A stretch of 64,000 nt of DNA from PWQG01 sp050486205 (lineage in GTDB: Bacteria > Pseudomonadota > Gammaproteobacteria > Pseudomonadales > Pseudohongiellaceae): assembly GCA_050486205.1 (NCBI GenBank), contig JBJHCW010000007.1, forward strand, positions 62,001 to 126,000. Direction: 5' to 3'. Below the pieces are notes generated by a model. The model was not told where the DNA came from, made no database searches, and saw only the letters and a program-made list of their open reading frames with translations. Every line of letters begins with the position of its first letter. Positions within the stretch are counted from its first letter, which is position 1. The translations under genes and the position numbers were made by a program. This document shows, piece after piece, positions 58,727-64,000 of the stretch.

Positions 58727-59992
58727 TCACTGACTGGCCAGCAAGCCGGCCGGCAGATCCACTGGCGGCAGACGCTCGTGTTCACACAGATGCTCTTCAA
58801 TGCCAACGCGAGCATTGGCCCCGTCATTGCCGGCATCCATGTTCAGCAGCTGCACCGAGTCACCGTTCTGGATGCAGATCGCGTATTCCGGGCCAGTGCG
58901 CTCCGGATGACTGATGCCGTCCCAGACGATATCGGGCAGTCGGCCACTTTCACCAAAGAGTGCATCACGCAACTGGCGTAGCGGCGGAAACGACGGATTC
59001 TGACCAGCCGGACCAAAACGGTTGTTGTAGATGAAAATGACCTCCGGGTAGGGGTCAAAAACCTCGGCTGTCTCGCGCGGTGCGTAACCGGCGCTGTAGT
59101 AACTGGAGATCAGGATGTTGGCGGTGTCGTTGCCAGCGATGTCATTCTCGAAAATTTCAACCTTGTCATTGGAATTGATGATGATGCCCGAACCCGCCGG
59201 TACACTGGACACCGCAGTACCGGGCGGGGCAAAGTTTTCGGTGTTGTTGCCCATGACCTGGTTGTTGTATACACGGGTGGTATGGCCTTCCACCGGCAGG
59301 TTGGGCATGTTGAAAACCAGGATGCCGCCGGTGTTGTTGACCGCTACGTTGCCGTAGACATCGGCGCCGACAGTGTTCTCTATCTCGATGCCGGCCACGT
59401 TATATTCAACGCGGTTGTTGCGCACAATCACGTTGCGCGACTGGCCGATGTAAAGGCCTGCGTCGGAGGCACCAATGGCCACCGAGTCCTCAACCAGCGT
59501 ATGACGGGTCTGCACCGGGTAGATGCCGTAGGCGCCGTTGTCGGTATGCGGGCCTCGAGTCCATTCGGTGCGCACCCGGCGGATGACAATATGCTCACCA
59601 CCGCGCACCTTGAGGGCATCACCCAGGGAGTCTTCAATGCCGATATCCTCAATGGTGAAATGATTGCCGGTCACCAGCAGGCCATCGGCGCCCGCCACCT
59701 GGTCGCGGAAGGACAGCACGGTGTCGTTCATACCGGCGCCGCGCAGCGTGATATTGTCCACGTTCAGGGTCAGGCCGCGATCAAAATGGAAGGTGCCGGC
59801 CGGCAGTTCGATGACATCGCCGGGACTGGCTTCGAGCAGCGCCAGTTGCAGCTCGGTGGCAACATCATTCAGGCGGGTGATGGTGCCGTCGCCCGATGCG
59901 GAGCTGGCCGGCCCGGCGCTGTCATCGGTGGAGCAGGCCGCCAGAAAAGCAGTTGCAAACAGGAGGGTCAGGTATCGGAAGCGGGGTTTCAT
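58727..59992 (-). CDS. Parallel beta-helix lipoprotein (TIGR03805-type)
   Basis: A 421-residue exported protein; the signal (YLTLLFATAFLAACS) ends in the lipobox LAAC. Then comes a right-handed parallel beta-helix with PbH1-type repeats: LDNITLRGAG-like NVDNITLRGAGMNDTVLSF, GNHFTIEDIGIEDS, GEHIVIRRVRTEW, SRNVIVRNNRVEYNVAGIEIENTVGADVYGNVAVNN, STRVYNNQVMGNN-like TTRVYNNQVMG, and NDKVEIFENDIAGND. This fold is that of polysaccharide lyases and related carbohydrate-active or surface proteins. It is the first gene of the pair with the di-haem protein, divergent from the MFS gene. Confidence 0.87.
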   Translation of the reverse strand: MKPRFRYLTLLFATAFLAACSTDDSAGPASSASGDGTITRLNDVATELQLALLEASPGDVIELPAGTFHFDRGLTLNVDNITLRGAGMNDTVLSFRDQVAGADGLLVTGNHFTIEDIGIEDSLGDALKVRGGEHIVIRRVRTEWTRGPHTDNGAYGIYPVQTRHTLVEDSVAIGASDAGLYIGQSRNVIVRNNRVEYNVAGIEIENTVGADVYGNVAVNNTGGILVFNMPNLPVEGHTTRVYNNQVMGNNTENFAPPGTAVSSVPAGSGIIINSNDKVEIFENDIAGNDTANILISSYYSAGYAPRETAEVFDPYPEVIFIYNNRFGPAGQNPSFPPLRQLRDALFGESGRLPDIVWDGISHPERTGPEYAICIQNGDSVQLLNMDAGNDGANARVGIEEHLCEHERLPPVDLPAGLLASQ

Positions 59993-60137
59993 TATCGTGC
60001 TCCTACGTTCGTTGGCACACTGTCAGACGGTCCAGAATAATTGATCCGGGCTTGCGAGTGAAGCGCTTTCAACGGTGTGTCATGCAAAATTCACCGGCAT
60101 GATTGTTATCATCGTTGCCGGTTGTTATGCTGCGGCG

Positions 60138-61469
60138 ATGAGCGACCACGCAACCGGCAAGCATCACCCCGACTGGATGGAATCCCTTTACGAGCGCCTT
60201 GCCGAAGATGACGAAGGCCGGGTCTGCAAGGACATCAGCGATGATGCCTGCCGTGAGACGCCAGGTAACTTTTTTTACACGCTCCTGGCCAATGCGCTGA
60301 GCAATGTTGCAGACCGGCTTGCCAGTGCCAAGACTACCTTGCCCTGGCTGTTGTTGCAGGCCGGTGCGCCGACCTGGGCGATCAGCTTTCTGGTACCAAT
60401 TCGTGAATCGGGCTCCATGTTGCCGCAGATGCTCATCGGTGCGGTGGTGCGGCGCAAACCAGTCCGCAAATGGGTCTGGGTCACCGGTGGCGTGATCCAG
60501 GGTCTGTCACTGATGGCCATGGGCTGGTCATCACTGGTACTTGATGGTGCAGCGGTGGCACTGACGGTAATTGTGCTGCTGACTGTGTTCAGTCTGGCGC
60601 GCGGAGCCTGCTCGGTGGCCTACAAGGATGTGTTGGGCAAGACCATTCCCAAAACCCGGCGTGGCCGACTGACGGGCTGGATCAGCGCAGCATCCGGACT
60701 GGTGGCCTTCGTTGCAGGGCTGTGGCTGGGAACGCTGGAGGATAGCGACTCGCTGCTGCTTTACGCGGGACTGATCTTTGCCGCTGCCGCTGCCTGGGGA
60801 TTGGCTGTGCTGTTCTACAGCCGGATAATCGAGTTCCCGGGAGCCACGGAGGGCGGGGCCAGCGGTATCCAAGAGGCTATCGCCCGACTCTCCCTGTTGC
60901 GGGATGATGTCCCGTTTCGCCGGTTTGTGACAGGGCGCGCGCTGGCCATGGGCTCGGGGCTGGTAGCACCGTTCTATGTGGCCCTGGCCCGTGATGATCT
61001 GGGCAGTGCGGCTTCACTGCTGGGTATTTTTATTGCCGCCGAGGGCCTGGCCGGCCTGGTCAGTTCCCCGGTCTGGGGGCGCTGGGCGGATCGCTCCAGT
61101 CGACTGGTCTTCACGGCGGCCTGTGGGTTGTCTGCCGTGTTGTCGCTGTGCGTGGCGGCCTGGTCCCTGCTGGGGTTCTCGAGCACTGCCTCGCAGTGGT
61201 TCTATCCACTGGCCTTCTTTGGTCTGGGTGTTGCCCATGCAGGCGTGCGCCTGGGACGCAAGACCTATCTGGTCGATATGGCTGGCGGCAACAAGCGAAC
61301 CGACTACGTCGCCGTGAGTAATACGGTGATTGGTGCGCTGCTGTTATTGACCGGTCTGTTGGGCTCGCTGTCGTCACTGATCTCCATCCAGCTGACCATT
61401 GTGCTGCTGGGTCTTGCCGGGCTGATGGGGGCGGCGCTCAGTCTGCGCTGGAAGGAAGTGTCTGGTTGA
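60138..61469 (+). CDS. MFS transporter
   Basis: About 443 residues from the ATG at 60138; an ATG at 60075 is possible but would add a short hydrophobic stretch before a polar cytoplasmic N-terminus. The ribosome site is weak for both. Twelve helices are plausible, with the loop motif RKPVRKWVWVTGG between helices 2 and 3 and PKTRRGRLTGWISAASGLVAFVAGLWLG in the middle. GLAGLVSSPVWGRWADRSSRLVFTAACG is the C-terminal equivalent of the MFS loop motif. The substrate is unknown. Its 3' end overlaps the convergent GGDEF/EAL gene by 32 bp. Confidence 0.82.
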   Translation: MSDHATGKHHPDWMESLYERLAEDDEGRVCKDISDDACRETPGNFFYTLLANALSNVADRLASAKTTLPWLLLQAGAPTWAISFLVPIRESGSMLPQMLIGAVVRRKPVRKWVWVTGGVIQGLSLMAMGWSSLVLDGAAVALTVIVLLTVFSLARGACSVAYKDVLGKTIPKTRRGRLTGWISAASGLVAFVAGLWLGTLEDSDSLLLYAGLIFAAAAAWGLAVLFYSRIIEFPGATEGGASGIQEAIARLSLLRDDVPFRRFVTGRALAMGSGLVAPFYVALARDDLGSAASLLGIFIAAEGLAGLVSSPVWGRWADRSSRLVFTAACGLSAVLSLCVAAWSLLGFSSTASQWFYPLAFFGLGVAHAGVRLGRKTYLVDMAGGNKRTDYVAVSNTVIGALLLLTGLLGSLSSLISIQLTIVLLGLAGLMGAALSLRWKEVSG

Positions 61470-63999
61470 TCGTAGGCACCTGGGTCAGTCCGGGATGGGT
61501 CGCGCTGGGGCGGTCAAGGTAGAAGCCCTGGGCCATATCCACGCCCAGTTCGGTCAGCATTTCCAGCGTCTGCGAGTCCTCCACAAATTCGGCTACTGTG
61601 ATCTTGCCCAGTCCGTGCGCCACATCCACCATGGCTTTGACCAGTGCCTGGTTGTCTTTGTGGGTGGGCAGGTCACGAATGAACATGCCGTCAATTTTCA
61701 GTGCCTGGACGGCCAGGTATTTCAGGTAGGCAAAGGTTGAAAATCCGGTACCGAAGTCATCCAGGCAGACAATACAGCCAATCTGCTGCATGGACTCGAT
61801 GAAGCGTTGTGCGTCCTGCATTTCGGAAACCGCAGCGGTTTCAGTCAGCTCGATGATCAGACGCCCGGGCGCCACGCGGTGTTCTTCCAGCAGACCCTGG
61901 ATGAACTGGGCCAGTGTGGGTTTGTCAAAACTGCGCCCGGACAGGTTGACGGCCAGCGCCGGCAGGTTGGGATTGGCTGCCAGGGTTGCCACGCTCTGGC
62001 GCAGTACCCATCGATCAATCTCCACGATATGTCCGCTCTTCTCGGCCACGGGAATGAACTGACCGGGCATGATCAGCTCCTCGGTGCCTGCCTTGCGCAT
62101 TCTTACCAGTGCCTCCAGGTGACTCAGGCTGCGGTCATCAGTCTGGTACACACCCTGGAAGTGCAATTCGAACAGGTTCGCTTCCAGGGCATGAGTGATA
62201 CGTGACGCCCAGGTCATGCGTGCCATCATGGACTGTGACATATCGTGATTGGCATCATACATGGCCCAGGTGTTCTTGCCGGCGCTTTTTGCCTGGTACA
62301 TCGCGGTATCGGCATGGGCGACCAGGTCTTCTGCATTGTCGCCGTGAGTGGGATAGATTGTGATGCCGATGCTGGTGGTGAGCTGGAAATTGGTACCGCG
62401 AAACCTGAACGGAATCGAGGAGATGGTGTGCGCGATGCGGTCAGCGAGCTTCTCCGGACGCGAGTTGTGTGAGATCTCCGTGATCAGGGCAAACTCATCG
62501 CCGCCGAGGCGGGCAAACATTTCCCCGGCCCGGACAAGACTGGATATTTCGCCTGCCGTGCGCACCAGCACGGTGTCGCCGGCGCGATGCCCGAAGGTGT
62601 CATTGACGTACTTGAAGTCGTCCAGATCAAAATACAGCACCGCAAACTCACGGCTGGTGCGGTGGGCGCTGCGGATCATCCATTCCAGTTGTTCCTGGAA
62701 GCGGTGCCGGTTGTGAAGACCGGTAAGCGCATCGTGTTCAGCCAGGTAGATCAGTTGCTGTGCTGTCTGCCGCTCATGGGTGACATCTTCATAGATCCAG
62801 AGGCGACCGAGCCGCTCACCGGTATCACTGCTGACCGGGTAGGACAGTTGAGTGAGTATGCGGCCGTCCTGCAGATTGATCTCGTACTGTTCGCTGGCGT
62901 CTGTGGCACGGCGCACCTGCAGCACATGCAGTGCGGCCTGTTCCGGGTTGGCGTATTGTTGTGTTGAATATGCCAGTGCCTGCTGGGTCGTGCAGCCGGT
63001 GAGATTGACGTCATCGGCGATCGCCCACATGCGACGAAATGCAGGATTTACGTACTCCACCCGGTTGTTGCTGTCCTGGAACAGTATGCCCATGTTCATT
63101 GCCGAGAGCAGGGCTGACATCCGGCTCTGTTCGCGTTGCGCCATGCCCAGCAATTCGCTCTGGCGTGCCTCGGACTGCTTGAGGCTTTCGAGCGTCTGCT
63201 GCATGTCAGTAACGTCCTGCAGGGTGCCGGCGTAGCGTACCGGATTGCCGGCATGGTCCCGAACGCAGAACCACGTGGGTTTGAAATATCGCACCGGGCC
63301 GCGATCGGGATTGGTGCGGAATATGGCCAGCGGCGGATTACCCTGGTCGGCCATGGACCGAAGCGATGTCATCACCAGTTCCCGGTCCTCCGGGTGCAGC
63401 AGCGTCATGTAGGTACCTGTGTCGGGCACACCAAGTGCCGGGTCGTGGTCGAGCAGGCGGTACATTTCCTTTGACCAGTAGCCCTGGTTGGTATGGACAT
63501 TGAACTCCCAGTGGCCCAGGTGGGCATAGGCCTCGGCGGTTTCCAGACGCTCGTTGGCTTGCGCGAGTTCGGTGGCATCGGTGATGTGCCCCTGCAGAAA
63601 CTGAAGGCCGCCCTGTCGGTCAAATACACCGTGACCCCGCTCCAGTACCTGGCGCGTGGTACCGTCGCGGTGGATGATGCGGTAATACAGCTCATAGTCC
63701 TGTTGCCGGGCAAGCGCCGTCTGAACCCATTTCCAGACCCGGTCTGCATCATCCGGATGGACGAAGCTGGCCAATGTCACCTTTCGATCTCGCATGAAGG
63801 CCGAGGCCGGGAATCCGCAGACCTCTTCCACGCTGCCAGCCATGTAAAGCACGGTGTAGTTGGCGTCATTACGGCAACGGTAGACAAAGCCGCTGAGTAT
63901 GTTCAACACCTGGTCCAGATCCTGATAGTGCAGCCTGTGATCCAGGCGCGTGATCAGGATCAGTGCCAGCGCTGCGATCAGGGCCGCGGCACCATGAAA
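61438..63999 (-). CDS. PAS-GGDEF-EAL cyclic-di-GMP signalling protein, 5' end beyond the window
   Basis: The frame stays open to the right edge. Residues encoded beyond the GTG at 63909 (AAALIAALALILITRLDHR) form a membrane helix, so the true start lies outside and the usual-looking start at 63909 is probably not the real one. Numbering from 63909: PAS/PAC domains at about 10-115, 125-235 and 260-380; GGDEF domain with RLGGDEF (469-473 intact) and GHRAGD; EAL domain with HLEALVRM (EAL at 599-601), AVNLSGRS, IELTETA, CLDDFGTGFSTFAYLK, LKIDGMFI and GFYLDRP. Both active sites look intact, so it may make and break cyclic-di-GMP or be biased by the PAS input. About 850 residues are visible. Confidence 0.93.
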   Translation of the reverse strand, partial: FHGAAALIAALALILITRLDHRLHYQDLDQVLNILSGFVYRCRNDANYTVLYMAGSVEEVCGFPASAFMRDRKVTLASFVHPDDADRVWKWVQTALARQQDYELYYRIIHRDGTTRQVLERGHGVFDRQGGLQFLQGHITDATELAQANERLETAEAYAHLGHWEFNVHTNQGYWSKEMYRLLDHDPALGVPDTGTYMTLLHPEDRELVMTSLRSMADQGNPPLAIFRTNPDRGPVRYFKPTWFCVRDHAGNPVRYAGTLQDVTDMQQTLESLKQSEARQSELLGMAQREQSRMSALLSAMNMGILFQDSNNRVEYVNPAFRRMWAIADDVNLTGCTTQQALAYSTQQYANPEQAALHVLQVRRATDASEQYEINLQDGRILTQLSYPVSSDTGERLGRLWIYEDVTHERQTAQQLIYLAEHDALTGLHNRHRFQEQLEWMIRSAHRTSREFAVLYFDLDDFKYVNDTFGHRAGDTVLVRTAGEISSLVRAGEMFARLGGDEFALITEISHNSRPEKLADRIAHTISSIPFRFRGTNFQLTTSIGITIYPTHGDNAEDLVAHADTAMYQAKSAGKNTWAMYDANHDMSQSMMARMTWASRITHALEANLFELHFQGVYQTDDRSLSHLEALVRMRKAGTEELIMPGQFIPVAEKSGHIVEIDRWVLRQSVATLAANPNLPALAVNLSGRSFDKPTLAQFIQGLLEEHRVAPGRLIIELTETAAVSEMQDAQRFIESMQQIGCIVCLDDFGTGFSTFAYLKYLAVQALKIDGMFIRDLPTHKDNQALVKAMVDVAHGLGKITVAEFVEDSQTLEMLTELGVDMAQGFYLDRPSATHPGLTQVPTINQTLPSSAD

Positions 64000-64000
64000 G

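Overview
This 64 kb window is dense, GC-rich chromosomal DNA from a Gram-negative bacterium, almost certainly a gammaproteobacterium. The strongest evidence is the block at 4.3-17.8 kb, which has the classical gammaproteobacterial order nnr-tsaE-amiB-mutL-miaA-hfq-hflX-hflK-hflC-(DUF2065)-hisZ-purA. TonB-dependent receptors, a FadI/FadJ/FadE set, a MaeB malic enzyme and a bacterial voltage-gated sodium channel suggest an aerobic, lipid-using, probably marine or saline heterotroph; that habitat call is inference. I saw no rRNA, tRNA, CRISPR array, prophage or intact transposase gene.

Layout. 0-4.3 kb: the 3' end of a ChaN-like haem-binding protein gene, a secreted DUF4159 protein, a DUF6351 lipoprotein with an alpha/beta-hydrolase-type nucleophile elbow, and a MarR regulator with a good sigma70 promoter. 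4.3-17.8 kb: the housekeeping superoperon (metabolite repair, tRNA modification, cell-wall amidase, mismatch repair, Hfq, HflX, HflKC, purine synthesis), broken by a terminator after hflC. 17.8-28.4 kb: a K+/H+ antiporter, a secreted alpha/beta hydrolase, a large TonB-dependent receptor with its own terminator, MaeB, and an unrecognised 651-aa protein that carries a papain-like Gln/Cys/His/Asn arrangement. 28.36-28.87 kb: two palindromic elements of about 208 bp in opposite orientation that fill a convergent intergenic space.

28.9-36.3 kb (minus strand): histidine kinase, FixJ-type regulator, TolC-type outer-membrane protein, periplasmic adaptor and a CzcA-like RND pump, all in one direction. 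36.4-43.5 kb (plus strand), divergent from the kinase: a TonB-dependent receptor, an ABC ATPase, two ABC-2 permeases and a predicted outer-membrane barrel, tightly coupled. 43.5-51 kb: fadJ-fadI and an alkaline phosphatase on the minus strand, opposite fadE. 51-52.4 kb: a secreted protein of unknown function and a MITE-like palindromic element. 52.4-60 kb (minus strand): a paired beta-helix lipoprotein and di-haem protein, an ABC-type macrolide/lipoprotein-exporter-like system with HlyD adaptor, and the sodium channel. 60-64 kb: an MFS transporter converging on and overlapping a membrane-anchored PAS-GGDEF-EAL protein that runs off the window.

The most interesting items are the 651-aa putative cysteine peptidase, the receptor/ABC/barrel cluster next to a two-component system and an RND pump, the twin compensating palindromes, and the second palindromic element, which supplies the stop codon of the sodium-channel gene.
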